Below, piece by piece: positions 1-11,174 of a DNA stretch of 64,000 nucleotides; the first letter of the stretch is position 1; each line of letters opens with the position of its first letter. The notes beneath the pieces are model-generated. The model saw only the letters and a list, made by a program, of their open reading frames with translations, searched no databases and was not told the origin of the DNA. The translations under genes and the position numbers were made by a program. This stretch comes from Fallopia convolvulus (taxonomy: Eukaryota > Streptophyta > Magnoliopsida > Caryophyllales > Polygonaceae): contig OZ024736.1 of assembly GCA_964016875.1 (NCBI GenBank), forward strand, positions 4,099,001 to 4,163,000, given 5' to 3'.

Positions 1-887
1 GCTTCGAGCAAAGGATCGGCCAAGTACTCTACATTGGCACCAAATCCTTGTAGGAGCTCTCTTTCGAAAGCTGGGTCCAGTGGGGCGTTGGTGAGGAAGT
101 TTGGGAGGTTGGAGGAGTTAGGTTTTGAAGGAGATGAAGGGTGAGATGTTTGGCATGAGGAGGTGAGGGCTAGCATGAAGTCCTCTGAAGCAGCTTCCTC
201 CAGACGAGGAGCTGAAGAGCTTGGGGCGTCCATCGCAGAAGTGGACACCGTCCTCCTGATAGGACGTCGGATGAGGGGAGTATCGTCCTCTGAACTCACT
301 TGGCCATTGATCATTGCGTCCCTTTGAGGAGGGGCAGGAAGAGCTGGCACTTTTGAGGAAGTGCGAGGCCGTCTCGGAACTGAAGAACGGGGCACTTCAA
401 CCCTTATGAGTTCGAGAGGAGGAGATTCTGGCTTCCATCCCTTAGGCTTCTTCCTTGGGTACTTCTTCCTTGGTTGGCTCTCATCATAGTCAATGATGAA
501 CTCCTTGATGATGTTGGGAAGAAGATTCATGAGGTGCGAGGGGTCTCTGACCAACTCTGCCGTGAGAATGTGGCGGTGAGACGTATGGGGAAGAGCAGGG
601 TTTTCTCATTTCGTCACAGCAAGTCTCACCTTGACCCAGTGAGACATGAATACCTCCAAGTTCTTGATTTGGATGAATGCAAGATGGGGAAGGTTCTGGG
701 TTGCCAACACATAGGTATACAGATCTCGCGGCTGATAGACTAACCAGTCCAAAAGAACTGGGTCTAAGCCTTCAGCGTCAACGAAGGGGAATTTGGATTT
801 TGGATATTTGGCTTGAGTTGAGGGTTCTGGATTTGGGTGCCATGGATGCAAGCGGGAGCGAAGAAGGCATAAAGTTTTAGGAGACAA
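1..887 (-). pseudogene. Sirevirus env-like ORF3, N-terminal part, broken and running off the edge
   Basis: A reading frame begins near 887, about 0.7 kb downstream of the pol stop. It has a TGA at 608-606, continues in the same frame to about 415, then shifts frame and stays open to base 1. The part before the TGA (93 codons) looks like the conserved core of the plant transposon ORF3/env-like family (FVDAEGLDPVL.., PRDLYTYVLATQ). The part after it is basic (KKYPRKKPKG), then Ser/Pro-rich. The match is from memory of the family. The rest of the same protein type is seen in S1 (27132-26786 and 10195-9865). Its function in Sireviruses is unknown; I see no clear signal peptide or membrane segment here. 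Confidence 0.65.
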
Positions 888-1611
888 AGAAGAAGGTAAG
901 TTAGAGAGTGTTTAGGTTTTACGGAGGCGGTATAGAGTGAAAAGTGGCCAGTAACTATGACTTTATAGTGGTCATGCTAGGGTTAGGTTTGGGGGTAAAG
1001 TGGTAACTTACTTTCTTCCGCGACGGTTCCCAATGCAATACTTATCATCCAAGAAAACTGTCAAATCTTCCTCGACTACCACGTGCACCACAAACATTCC
1101 AAATTCGGACAACTAAAAAACCTTTCAACTTCCTTTTTAAAATTCAAAAGGTTTCCACCTTTTATCCAACTGTCTTCCACAAATTTCGGCAAATGTCACC
1201 CACTCTCTTTTCAACTGCTTTCTTGCGTCCGTTGCTTGGGACAGAACAATTTACTGCGTCCTTAGACAAGGCTCAAGAGCGTCCTTATGATCATGCTTGG
1301 GTTCTTTTGAAGAAAAAATCATTACAAGTACGTTCCGTAAAATAACAAATTAGAAGCTCATAGAACGCTTTTGCAAGATTTAGGCCATGGGATAGCTTAG
1401 AGTCCTCATCATTTTTGCTTATAATGAGGGTTTGGTGATCAAAGGACTCTTTAAGAGTTGAAAAGCGAAGAATGAATGTTCGAAATCAATGTAGAAACCT
1501 TCCTTAGACAAGCGTCCTTATGCAAGATGACATGACAAAGCAAACAATCCCTACAACATGCTTTCTACTAAACATAGCCAATCATGGAGAGAATAATAGA
1601 ACGGGACTTGT
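888..1611 (-). other. Non-coding spacer between pol and ORF3 of S2
   Basis: No convincing ORF on either strand. The stretch is AT-rich with several GCGTCC/GGACGC hexamers (for example near 1209, 1257, 1280, 1508). A spacer between RNase H and ORF3 is usual in Sireviruses. I see no polypurine tract here, consistent with the 3' LTR lying beyond ORF3. Confidence 0.5.
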
Positions 1612-3182
1612 TTAATTAAGAGTTATCATTCCCAAAAGCAATCGAAGTTGCTGGAAGGGACGCTTGTCTAGTGCCTTGGTGAAAATATCAGCTATTTGTT
1701 CTTCTGTCCTAACATGTTCCATGGAGATCAAGCCTTTTTCCACATTATCACGCAAGAAATGATGTCTTATGTGAATATGCTTAGTGCGAGAATGATGCAC
1801 AAGATTTTTAGCAATGTTTATAGCACTAGTGTTGTCAAACTTGATTGGAACGGGGCCAAAGGACGTACCATAGTCTTCAAGTTGGTATTTTATCCAAAGG
1901 ACTTGAGAGCAGCAAGATGCAGCAACGACGTACTCTGCCTCGGCTGTGGAAAGAGCTACGGAATTTTGCTTCTTGGATCCCCATGAGACAAGGCAAGATC
2001 CCAAGAATTGCGCCATTCCAGAAGTACTCTTTCGATCCACAACGTTGCCAGCGTAGTCTGCATCTGAGTAGGCATGAAGTTGGATGGACGTCTTTCTTGG
2101 GTACCATAGGCAAAGATCGTCACGTCCTTTGAGGTACCTGAAAATCCTCTTAACTTCTTGGAGATGTGATTCCTTTGGGTTAGCTTGAAAGCGAGCACAA
2201 AGGCATACAACAAACATTATGTCCGGCCTACTTGCCGTGAGATAGAGTAAGGAACCGATCATACCTCGATAAAGCTTTTGTTCCACACATTTACCTTTCT
2301 CGTCTGCGTCCAAACGAGTGTTGGGAGAAATGGGTGTCTCAATGGGCTTTGAAGTATTCATTCCATATTTTTCGAGCATCTCACGAATGTACTTTTGTTG
2401 ATGGATGCGCGTCCCTTCTCTTGATTGGGAGATTTGAAGTCCCAAAAAGAAGTTTAGCTCACCATTCATACTCACTTCGAATTCGTTGCTCATCAAATCT
2501 TTGAATTTTTCTACAAGGACGGGGTTAGTTGATCCAAATGTAATATCATCAACATATACTTGAACAATTAACACGTCCTTATGAGACTTCTTTAAGAACA
2601 AGGTTTGATCAATGGATCCACGGGTGTATCCATGTTTCAAAAGAAACTGAGCAAACCTTTCGTACCATGCTCTTGGAGCTTGTTGAGTCCATACAGCGCT
2701 CTGTCAAGATGATAGACATGATCCGGGTGTTTGACGTCCTCGAAACCTGGGGGTTGAGGGACGTAGACTTCCTCTTTGAGTTTGTCATTGAGGAAGGCAG
2801 TCTTGACGTCCATTTGAAACAACTTGAACCCTTTGTGAGCGGCGTAGGCAATGAGGAGACGAATAGCTTCAATTCTTGCGACTGGAGCAAACGTCTCTTC
2901 AAAATCTACGCCCTTTTCTTGTTTGTAGCCTTGAGAAACAAGACGAGCCTTGTTCCTTGAGACTTTTCCATTATCATCAAGTTTGTTTCTGAACACCCAG
3001 CGCGTCCCAATGATGTTTTTACCTTTTGGCTTGGGGACGAGCTTCCATACTTGGTTTCTTTCAAACTGGTGCAGCTCTTCTTGCATTGCGATGATCCAAT
3101 CAGGGTCTTCTAATGCTTCCTTGATGTTCTTTGGCTCCACAAGAGAGACAAAAGCATTGAAAGCATAGAAGGCTTGGTTCAT
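1612..3182 (-). pseudogene. S2 copia reverse transcriptase and RNase H, frameshifted
   Basis: Codes for the copia RT palm and RNase H in two frames. The first frame (3182-2637) has VWKLVPKPKG, GTRWVFRNK, NKARLV.QGY, ETFAPVAR, FQMDVKTAFLN and ALYGL. A one-base loss at the conserved LKQAPRAW site (about 2690) shifts frame. The second frame (2640-1612) has the catalytic YVDD, GELNFFLGLQI, the RNase H motifs DADYAG and TAEAEY, and RTKHIHIRHHFLRD near the end. The catalytic residues survive, so inactivation is by the frameshift and by upstream stops. The first frame is continuous with integrase except for one stop at 3243. Confidence 0.92.
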
Positions 3183-3242
3183 ATCACATGGTTTATTTGC
3201 AGCTGACTGGGTTTGGACGCCTTTGTCAGGATCTGAAACTAT

Positions 3243-4727
3243 TCACTCACGAGGGTGAGCCATTGCCTGTTGGAACGTCCCTTGCTTGGCGTTCGTTGTT
3301 TCATCCTGAAAACCTGGATCCTGGCAATCATCTTCAGAGTGATCACTTGATGGCTCAATACAATCTTGACATTCTCCTTGAGGACTTGACACATCGACTT
3401 GACGTTCCCCCTGAGTACTTGACTCATCAACTTCACCTTCACAAGTTTGGTTGAGTGACCAAGTTTGGGAACGTTCTTCCTCAGTTCTGACTTCATCTCT
3501 ACTTTCTCCTTGAACAATGTTTGGATTTTGCAAGGAGGAGCTTCCAATATACTTCTTGCTTCTTCTTCTTAATGGCTCATCATCATCCGTGTTTGTGTCC
3601 CTTGGAGGCATTGAGAAAAGGACTTCTCGCTGAGGTAGATTTGAAGCGTCCTTTCTCAACACGGAATCTTCTTTGAAGATGACATGGATGCTCTCTTCAA
3701 TCTTTTGTAACCTTTTGTTGTAAATCCTATAAGCTTTGTTGTGGGGAGAATAGCCAACGAACACACCTTCGTCGCTTCTAGCGTCAAACTTGCCCAGATT
3801 ATCCTTTCCATTGTTGTGGACGAAACATTTACACCCAAACGTCCTCAGATGAGAGATGTTTGGTGCTCTTCCTCTTAGAAGTTTGTAGGACGTCTTGTGC
3901 AGAATTGGACGAATCATGGCTCTGTTCAGGATGTACGCTGCTGTAGAGATGGCTTCGGCCCAAAAAGACTTGGGGACGCCACTCTCCAGCATCATGGTTC
4001 TAGCCATATTCTCCAACGTCCTATTCTTTCGTTGGACCACTCCATTTTGCTGAGGAGTCCTTGGGGCAGAGAAGTTGTGGGAGATGCCTCTTTCATTGCA
4101 AAACTCATGGAACTCAGAATTTTCAAACTCAGTCCTATGGTCCGATCTTATTGTTTTAAGCTTCAACCCAAGAGAAACTTCTACTCGCTTGACAAACACT
4201 TTGAATTCCTCGAATGCATCTGATTTGGACACAAGAAAAAGAATCCAAGTGAATCTAGAATAATCATCGACAATAACAAACATGTACCTCTTTCCTCCTT
4301 GACTTGTTGTACGCATTGGTCCACAAAGATCTATGTGGAGAAGTCCCAAAGGCTTCAAAGTGTTAACTTCATTCTTTGGCTTGAAAGAACTTCTCGTCTG
4401 CTTCCCTTGGATGCATGCTTCGCATACTTCGGCCTTTTCAGGATCAATTCGGGGAAGTCCTCGCACAAGATCTTGTTGGAACAATCTGAGGATGGTACTA
4501 AGTGCAGCAAGACCCAACCTTCGATGCCATAGTTCAGTGAGCTCAGGGGAGATCACTAAACATAGCTTTGTTGGTGGTTCATAGCTATTGTCGAGGTAGT
4601 ACACGTTGTCTCTTCGCGTCCCTCTTAGCAAAACTTGGTTTGTTTCCTTGTTGACGACTAGGCACTTGTCGGAGTCAAATGTAATCAAATTGTTCCCTTG
4701 ATCACACATTTGGGAGACACTTAACAA
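3243..4727 (-). pseudogene. S2 copia integrase with mutated zinc finger and catalytic residue
   Basis: A 494-codon frame covers the GAG-pre-integrase zinc domain (WHRRLG..., CEACIQGKQ), the integrase core (HIDLCGP, VDDYSRFTW, RSDHRTEFEN, PQQNGVV.RKNRT) and the tail into the RT linker (FGCKCFVHNN, GVFVGYSP). Two key residues are unlike the family: the second His of the HHCC finger reads Leu (HRRLGL where family members have HRRLGH), and the catalytic Glu of the DDE triad reads Gln (VVQRKNRT where the family has VVERKNRT). Both alone should abolish integration. A short internal repeat of TQGE/PQGE.Q.DVSS type lies in the IN-RT linker. Confidence 0.92.
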
Positions 4728-4811
4728 GTTGAAGCCTAAGTCTTCAACAAGATTGACATTTGCGACCTTGGTTGATTTATTAACTCTTGCCGTTCCCGTC
4801 CCTAGAATGCT

Positions 4812-5042
4812 TCATTTGTCCTTGTTTCCGAAGGATACAGATCCTCCAGAACTTCCTGTGGTAAGTGAGGTGAGATGGGACTTCGATCTAGTCATGTGAT
4901 TTGAAGCTCCAGAATCGATCACCCATGGGCAGTCCCTCACTTCCACCTGAAATGCAAAGTTAGTGTTTGGCGACCCAGGCAAGGTGATCCTTACCTGGCT
5001 CATTACATGGATAAAACTCTGCTTGGGGCATGTACTCATCAA
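4812..5042 (-). pseudogene. S2 copia aspartic protease, N-terminal part
   Basis: This frame contains CPWVIDSGASNHMT, the aspartic protease active site of Ty1/copia polyproteins, followed by SFGNKDK and a stop. The stop sits where the family has Gly, and the frame continues open into the integrase ORF (4812 to 4727, same frame), so the break is a single nonsense codon. It is offset by one base from gag, which places a frameshift near 4990. Confidence 0.85.
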
Positions 5043-7155
5043 TGTTTACATCCTGGGAGTACTTAGTTTGCTTCCCTGAACTCTTCCTCTGGTAATTCCG
5101 TCCATCGTTCCTATGGTAGTGGTTGTTCTGGTGACTATCATAATGTGCATTGGCGTCCTTATGATAGTTACCAGAACGGTTTCTACCATTGTTACGACGG
5201 GCGTTCTTACATTTGGGATGCTTCGGTTGGTTAGCATACAGAGAGTACTTCTTACGTGGACTCAGACAATTTGCTTTGGTATGTCCGTTTCCATTGCAAT
5301 TGAAGCATATAGTGTAATAATCAAATGTGATGTACTTAGGATTTTCCTTCACAATATTCCTTTTCCTCATTGCTTCGGGGTCAATGACTTTTGATCCTTC
5401 CCCCTTGCAAATGTTTTTGAAAATCTTTTGACCTTGGGAATTAGCATAAAAAGGCTTACCCTCAACATCGGGTTCAGTATTTACTAGAGCCTCAATTTTA
5501 GCTTCTAAGTACTCGATTTTTTGTTCAGCTAACATCAGCGTAGATGGGGCGCAAGCTTTGAGATCTATGGGCATGGAATTGGAAGTACTAGCGTCCTTAG
5601 ATCCTTGTGGAAGAAAAACTACGGGATTCTTGCTAAGCTTGACTTATAATTCTTTGGCTTCCTTAAATAGCTTCATGTTTTCACTCCTTAGCCTAACACT
5701 CTTTTCGTTTGCACGCTTTAGATTTGCACTGAGCTTTTCACAGTCCTTACATGGACCTTCAGGGACTCCTAATGGCGGGATTTCAGAAGAATCTAAGGGT
5801 AAGGACTCTCTCTCTTTTATATCCTCTTCAAGTTCATCAATATGCTCTTGAAGTTTGATATTATCTTTAAGAACTCTAGTTAAGAACTTAACTAGTGCAG
5901 GTTTCTCATATTTCTCGATTTCATCAAAAAGAGATAGATCGAGTACCTGTTCGTCCATCTGACGAGAGGTTGGTTCCGGGTTGTCATAGTCTATGGGAGG
6001 TCTGGGACGAATATAGCTTGAACTTTCAATCTCGGCTTGGGAGAGACTTGGACATCTAGAAGTGTCCGACCTTGGGGTGTTACTTGAGGATCCTTCACCT
6101 ATTGCCATTAAGCACGACTCAGGGGACGCCCAACCTTCTGGATCGTCCTCTATATCGTCCCATGTAGTAATGTACGCCTTGCCCTTTCTTTTGTCTTTGT
6201 CGTCCTTCTGAGGGGCAAAGCAATTCTTGGCGAATTGTCCTTTCCTGTTACAGTTGTAACATGTAACGTCCATCAGGTCTTGGTCTGAAGATTTGTTGTT
6301 TGAACCTTTCTCCCTGGAATAATTCTTTTGGAATTTTCGCTTCTTGTAAAACTTTCGGAAAGCTTTTGTCATTAGAGCCAAATCATCGTCCTCGTCCTCA
6401 TCTTCTGAGCTTGAGAGGACGCTTTCCTTTGAAATCCTTTCTCTTCTCTTCTCGGCTTCAACTCGGAGAGCGATGCTGCGATCCTTGATGCATTTATCCT
6501 TTTCACGCCGGACTTCATATTTCTTCAGTTTCCCCAAGATTTCACTCATGGGGAGTCCCTTGTTGGAGGGATTCTCCTTGAATGAAGTCCTATCGAAGTT
6601 CCATTCTCTTGTGAGTCCATCAATGATCACTTGGACTTTCATGCTGTCAGAAATTTCAGCGTCCGTGATCCCGAGTTGTTCCATCTTGGTACAGATTTGA
6701 CCAAAACGGAACGAGTAGCTCTTTATGGACTCGTCTTCTTTCATGGTGAAGGTATAGAACTCTCGCTTGATATCCATTTGGTGATCCGCCTTCATGTCAG
6801 CAGATCCAATGTGGATTTTCTCAAGGGCTTCCCACATCTCCTTCGTAGTCTTGTGGTTCCCGATCTTGGTAGCGTCCTGTTCACACAGAGCGCATTGAAG
6901 ATAGACCTTTGCCTGAGCATTGGTTTCCATCTTCTTCCAGTCGTCTGGGCTCCACTCACTATACTTGCCGATTTTGGAGGCGTCGATTTTGAAGTCACCA
7001 TCGGTGATAACAATCCAGCACTAAAAATTTTGACTTACGATCCAACACTCGAATCTTTGTCTCCATCTTTCAAACTTTCCGTCAGTCAACTTTGGGGGCT
7101 TTCCACAAGAATTTCCAACCTTTTTCATCACTTCGTCATTTCTGGATGACGTCAT
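4960..7155 (-). pseudogene. S2 Sirevirus gag with two zinc knuckles, two in-frame stops
   Basis: From ATG 7155-7153 the frame is continuous except for TAG at 7023-7021 and TAA at 5646-5644, to the frameshift near protease. The capsid-like region includes KMETNAQAKVYLQCAL, EMWEALEKIH, GTADMKA-like and DESIKSYSFRF segments, typical of the UBN2/copia gag family. Zinc knuckle 1 (about 6263-6222) is C-X2-C-X4-Q-X4-C, its His replaced by Gln. Knuckle 2 (CFNCNGNGHTKANC, about 5318-5277) is an intact C-X2-C-X4-H-X4-C. Two spaced knuckles and a long Glu-rich spacer are usual for Sirevirus gag. The start was chosen because it lies just downstream of the primer site and is in frame with all downstream blocks. 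Confidence 0.88.
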
Positions 7156-7190
7156 ATTCCTGCAAAGCTAACAAAAATCTAGAGTCCAGG

Positions 7191-7201
7191 CTCTGATACC
7201 A
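7191..7201 (-). other. S2 primer binding site (initiator tRNA-Met type)
   Basis: The minus strand reads TGGTATCAGAG, complementary to the 3' end of plant initiator tRNA-Met, two bases inside the LTR end (7204). It fixes the element's orientation and the LTR boundary. Confidence 0.92.
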
Positions 7202-7203
7202 AT

Positions 7204-8398
7204 TGTTGGATCGTGTGTTAGCAAAAATGAGTTCCAAGGACGTTTCTGAGAAGCGTCCTTAGGCAGCGGAATAATAAACACAAGCAGGAATAAACAAGGA
7301 TAAGAGAGATACTGATGGACGCGGTATTTAGAGAGGAACCTCACTCAGACCAACTAGTCTTTCGTGAGTAAACCTCTACCTTCGCTTGAAGGATTTTGAA
7401 TCACGTTCTTCTTAGATCTTGTATTGCTTTGAGTCCTAATTGCTATTACAAGGCAGATCCACAAACTTCTCTGACCCTAGCGTCCTTGCTAGTTCACTAT
7501 TGTCTATCTCTCAACCACTAACACTTCTCACTCAAACTTAATACAAATCTGTCTAAGAACGAGAAACGTCCTTCTAAGCCTATGGAGCGTTCATCGTCTA
7601 GTAGCTTAGTTACAAATCCTATCAAACAAGGAAATGCGATTCTCTCTTTTGTTACAATGATTTTCTAATGTTTTCTTTGGGGACTCAAGCTGTTTTGATC
7701 TTGAATGCTCAATCTATTTGGTTGTTGAGAGATTATTCAATGCTTAGCTTGAGGACACCTACCTTGCCATTAATACGATCACTCGTATTTATAGCCAAGG
7801 GTTTGGGAAGCAACTTGGGACGCGTGGCACAGTGTTGAATTACTATTCAACCCTTCTACAGCGTCCTCGATTTCTGTAGCCTTTCATTCCTAGTGCAGAT
7901 CGGAACTTTGTCTTCAATTCATTTGTCAACTCTGCACACTTGGGAAGATGTGATCTTGATGGCGACATTGGAGTCTTTCAGGTGTTTCTTCTGACACACG
8001 AAAGATCCAGGTTGAATGTGACTGCTTGGCGGCTTTATCCACTGGATATAAGGTTGCAGTTCCTCGTTATCCGCTGATTGCATTTCATCGTGTTCTGCTG
8101 GATACGAGGATGTTTCATTTCGATCTTATCCAAAACTTTAGGATTCTTCTTGATGGGACAGAGTCCACAGCTTCGAAGAACGCCTTTCATACTTGGAGTT
8201 TATTGATGAAGATCGTTTCAACCCTGTGGCGTCCATACAACCTATGGACGCGAACCTGTTATCTTTTCTTTTCGATTTTCCTGAAACGCTCAAGTGATAA
8301 CATTAGTTCCAAGAGTAGTTTGTCACTATCAAAACTAAGGGACGATGAAATCGTTGTTTCAATGTTAAGTACAAAGCGTCCTTAACATCATCCCAACA
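7204..8398 (-). repeat. S2 5' LTR, complete (about 1.2 kb)
   Basis: On the minus strand the LTR starts TGTTGGGATG at 8398 and ends TCCAACA at 7204, giving the canonical TG..CA termini, and is followed by the primer site. It holds one TATA-like CTATAAATAC near 7794-7785 and many GCGTCC/GGACGY hexamers. The 3' three-quarters of it is closely repeated at 8399-9328. Confidence 0.9.
7786..7793 (-). promoter_or_regulatory. TATA box in S2 LTR
   Basis: The minus strand reads TATAAATA inside the LTR, placed well before the primer site as expected for the U3/R promoter. The sister LTR carries the same motif at 8689-8696. Confidence 0.6.
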
Positions 8399-9328
8399 GT
8401 TCACCACTGTGTATCTCTCAGCCTAAGAACGCTTCCCACTCAAACTTATACAAATCCTCTAAGTTCGTGAAACTTTCCTTCTAAGCCTATAGAGCGTACT
8501 TCGTCCACCTACTTAGATTACAAGTTCTATCAAACAAGGAATTGTATTTCTCTCTTTTGTTACAAATGATTTTCTATTTGATGTTCTTGGGCTCGAGCTA
8601 AATGTTCTTGAATGCTCAATCTCTGGTTGTTGAGAGATTAATCAATGCTTAGCTCGAGTGCACAGTTTGCCATTAGCACAATTGAATGTATTTATAGGCA
8701 AACTCTTGAAGCTTGTCTGGGGACGCGTGGCATCACGTTGAATTACTCTTCTGTCCTTCTGCAGCGTTCTCAGACCTTTCTGTCACCTTTCATTCCTTGT
8801 ACAGACCGAAAGCTTGTCTTCATTCTATTTATCAACTCTGCACGCTTGGGGAAATGTGGCGACTTGATGTTTCAGGTGTTAGCTTCTGACACACGGAAAC
8901 TTCCCAGGTGACTGTAGCGCCAAAAGGTGATAGTGAAAGCTTGGCGGCTTTGTCCGCTGGACAAACGGCGGGAGTCCTTCGCTTGGTTTGCTGAGTAAAG
9001 GGAGGCAGTCCTTTGCTTGGACTACTAGACACTGGTTTGCAGACTTTCGATCTTATCCATAACATAGGATCCCTTTTGGTAAGGACGGTGTCCGTTCCTT
9101 CGTAGGACTCTTGTGTAGTATGGATTTTATCATTGAAGTTTTTCTTGAATCCTGGGCGTCCCTTTATGCGAGGGACATGAACTTGTTATCTTTCCTTTTC
9201 ATTTTCTTCCTGAAATACTCAAGTGATAACATTAGTTCAAAAGTAGTTTGTCATAATCAAAACTGAGGGACGTTGAAATCGTTGATTTAATGTTAAGTAC
9301 GAAGTGTCCTTAACATCGTCCCAACAAT
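8399..9328 (-). repeat. S1 3' LTR, truncated at its U5 end by the S2 insertion
   Basis: Homologous along its length to the S2 LTR from about 7492 onward: shared blocks include ATCTCTCA, CTATCAAACAAGGAA, GGTTGTTGAGAGATTA and the closing TTAAGTACRAAG. It begins (minus strand) TGTTGGGACG at 9328, directly after a purine tract. It stops at 8399, lacking about 288 bp equivalent to 7204-7491, exactly where the complete S2 LTR begins. Simplest reading: S2 integrated inside this LTR and its missing U5 lies beyond S2, left of the window. Confidence 0.8.
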
Positions 9329-9864
9329 TTCCCCCTTTTTGATTATGACAAACTTTCAATCATATAAGCAATGCATATATCATGAATTTACAAGAATATG
9401 AACTTAGCTAAATATGAATGCAAACTTAACTTTAGAGACATTTTACTTCCTCCATCGGAGCGAAGTTGCGTCCCTTCAGAAAAAAAAAATTTTAAGGTCC
9501 TAGCTAGTTCTAAGATCTAGACAAGTTCACCTATTGAGGTACTTGTTCTAATTTTCTTTTAGTCCTTAGCTAAAATTCCCCCTAAACACATGAACTTTAT
9601 TTGACAAACTTAACAACGCATCTCTACAAAACTACACTTCCCCCTTTTGGCAGCATCGAAAAGGAAAGCAATTAAGTAAAGGACGTATAAGCAAACAGTC
9701 ATTACTAAAGCAGTGTGAACGCTTAGGAAGGAATCAAAATATTCAAAAGGAACAATCATTCAAAAAGTGTAACCAGAGTGTTTTAAAAATGTACAACAGA
9801 GATAATGTTTTGGGGCATCAACACAAATTGGATTACATAAGGGAGTGAAAAGGGAGAGCATTGA
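9329..9864 (-). other. S1 3' non-coding region with repeated polypurine tracts
   Basis: Three GGGGGAA-type purine tracts lie on the minus strand: next to the LTR (complement of TTTCCCCCTTTTTGATT near 9329-9346), near 9574-9585 and near 9638-9650 (CTTCCCCCTTTTGGCAGC). Multiple conserved polypurine tracts upstream of the 3' LTR are a known Sirevirus feature. The LTR-adjacent copy is the likely plus-strand primer. No ORF is seen. Confidence 0.75.
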
Positions 9865-10195
9865 TCATTTAGGGGCAGTCTTGAGAATGGCATTTGTAAG
9901 TCCCTTAGTCGCAGCAATCAATTCATCCATCTTGGCCAATAGTAGATCTCCAGTGGCAACTTAGGCTTGCATGGACTCGGATTGAAGTCTCAAGGACTCA
10001 GTATGGTTCTTGCTGGCAACAAACTTGAGTAGCTCAGGGTTTCCAGCTGAGCGAGCCCAATCTCACAACTTAGCTTTGAGAGCTCATTGGGATCGAATTC
10101 TGATGCAGGCTTGGAGGCGTCGAAAGGAACGGGACGATTAAACACAACATCCAATCGTCCTCGTTGAGCAAAGAATTCCTCAGACGGAGGGACGT
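9865..10195 (-). pseudogene. S1 env-like ORF3, C-terminal part (split by gypsy A)
   Basis: From 10195 the minus strand codes PPSEEFFAQRG and RLDVVFNRPVPFDAS, then FDPNELSKL, a frameshift near 10020, and a C-terminal helix-like segment (LLLAKMDELIAATKGL) ending in TGA at 9867-9865. One internal TAA near 9962 is also present. It lines up in frame with the fragment at 27132-26786 once gypsy A and its 5-bp duplication are discounted. The reading frame itself therefore marks the insertion point. Confidence 0.7.
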
Positions 10196-11174
10196 TGATG
10201 CGACACCCGTCATGGATGCTAGCCAAGAGGACGACGCATTCGCACTTCGCTCGGATGGGCCCATCACTCGTGCCAGGACTCGAGCAATCCAAGACGCAAC
10301 GAGGTCTCTTGTGGCGCGCCTCTCCGCAGGCCACGGCGCGCCCTACACCGCTACCTCGCTCGGAACCATCACCACCATCGGCGTCGAGGAACCTCACTCC
10401 GAGCTCTCGGATCAACCTTGCCAAGGCACGCCAACCTCGAGCATCAGATCGCAAGCCGAGGTCGCCTCCAGCCTTCGCCAAGACCTCGGAGCCACACTTG
10501 AGGTTCTTGCATCGGACCTCGGGATCGAGTCTCAACTTGAGGTTCTCGAAAGCATCGGCGAACCTTAAGTCCTCGAGACCTCGCTAGCGCAGTCACCAGC
10601 GTCCCGCGTCGTGCCAGCGACCTCGTCAGCGCCCCGACGCGCACCGTGACTTCGCCAGCGCCGAGTCCCAGCCTTGCCAGCGTCGCGACAGCCTTGTCGT
10701 GACACTCCCGGCACGGTCACGGACGACCTATCCATTTTTAGTACTTTTATGCATACTTTTCTATTATGGAACATTACTATTGTTAGTTTTACGCATTTAG
10801 AAGGATATTTATGGGCCTTGCGCCGACCACTTTTGGACCGCGCCGTTGGGTCTAAGCTTGCACGCTTGCCCTAGGCGCGCCGCCACTATTTTTAGGGTTT
10901 CTTTGATTTGCTTCAGCCGCCTCTCTATATAAGGGGGCGTACGCACATGTTTCAGGCAGCACACATATTAGGCTTAATTAAAGTAGAGGTTTCTCCTTAT
11001 TTTCCCTTCTTGTGTTGTGCCGCCACTACTAATCTCTCAAAAGCTCTCGAGTTCTCATTGCTTACAATTGTTTGAACCATTAATTCAATTCAATCAAGCC
11101 TTCCGCTGCGTAATTGGAGACCTAATACTCAAGCCAACGATCGATCCGAAGCATCCCAAGCGAGGGACGCATCA
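10196..11174 (+). repeat. Gypsy A 5' LTR (979 bp)
   Basis: Starts TGATGCGACA and ends GACGCATCA, followed two bases later by the primer site. It holds a TATA box (TATATAAG, 10926-10933), GGCGCGCC octamers (10313-10320, 10334-10341 and near 10875) and an 11-bp inverted repeat (10535-10570). A frame of about 130 codons containing GPITRARTRAIQ is open across the first third. Confidence 0.93.
10926..10933 (+). promoter_or_regulatory. TATA box of gypsy A 5' LTR
   Basis: TATATAAG followed by GGGGGCGTACGC, identical in context in the LTRs of B (18173-18180 and 25502-25509) and C (minus strand, 57928-57921 and 54675-54668). In A's 3' LTR it has decayed to CAATATAAG near 26537. Confidence 0.75.

Larger units (their letters stand above)
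1..8398 (-). mobile_element. Ty1/copia Sirevirus-type retrotransposon S2, decayed, 3' end outside window
   Basis: Read on the minus strand this is, in order, LTR (8398-7204), initiator-Met primer site (7201-7191), gag with two zinc knuckles (7155-4960), protease, integrase, reverse transcriptase/RNase H (to 1612), a 0.7 kb gap and an env-like ORF3 (887 to beyond 1). PR-IN-RT-RH order defines Ty1/copia. The large two-knuckle gag and the ORF 3' of pol are Sirevirus (SIRE/Maximus) traits. At least four in-frame stops and several frameshifts separate its ORFs, so it is non-functional. The 3' LTR must lie left of the window. Confidence 0.9.

Noticed and set aside
1..887. A host gene on the plus strand (short ORFs at 474-743 and 677-880)
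   Set aside because: They overlap the minus-strand env-like ORF3 and lack any motif; the minus frame matches the ORF3 parts seen in S1.
8026..8385. A 119-codon plus-strand ORF
   Set aside because: It lies wholly within the S2 LTR and is not conserved in the sister LTR frame; likely chance.
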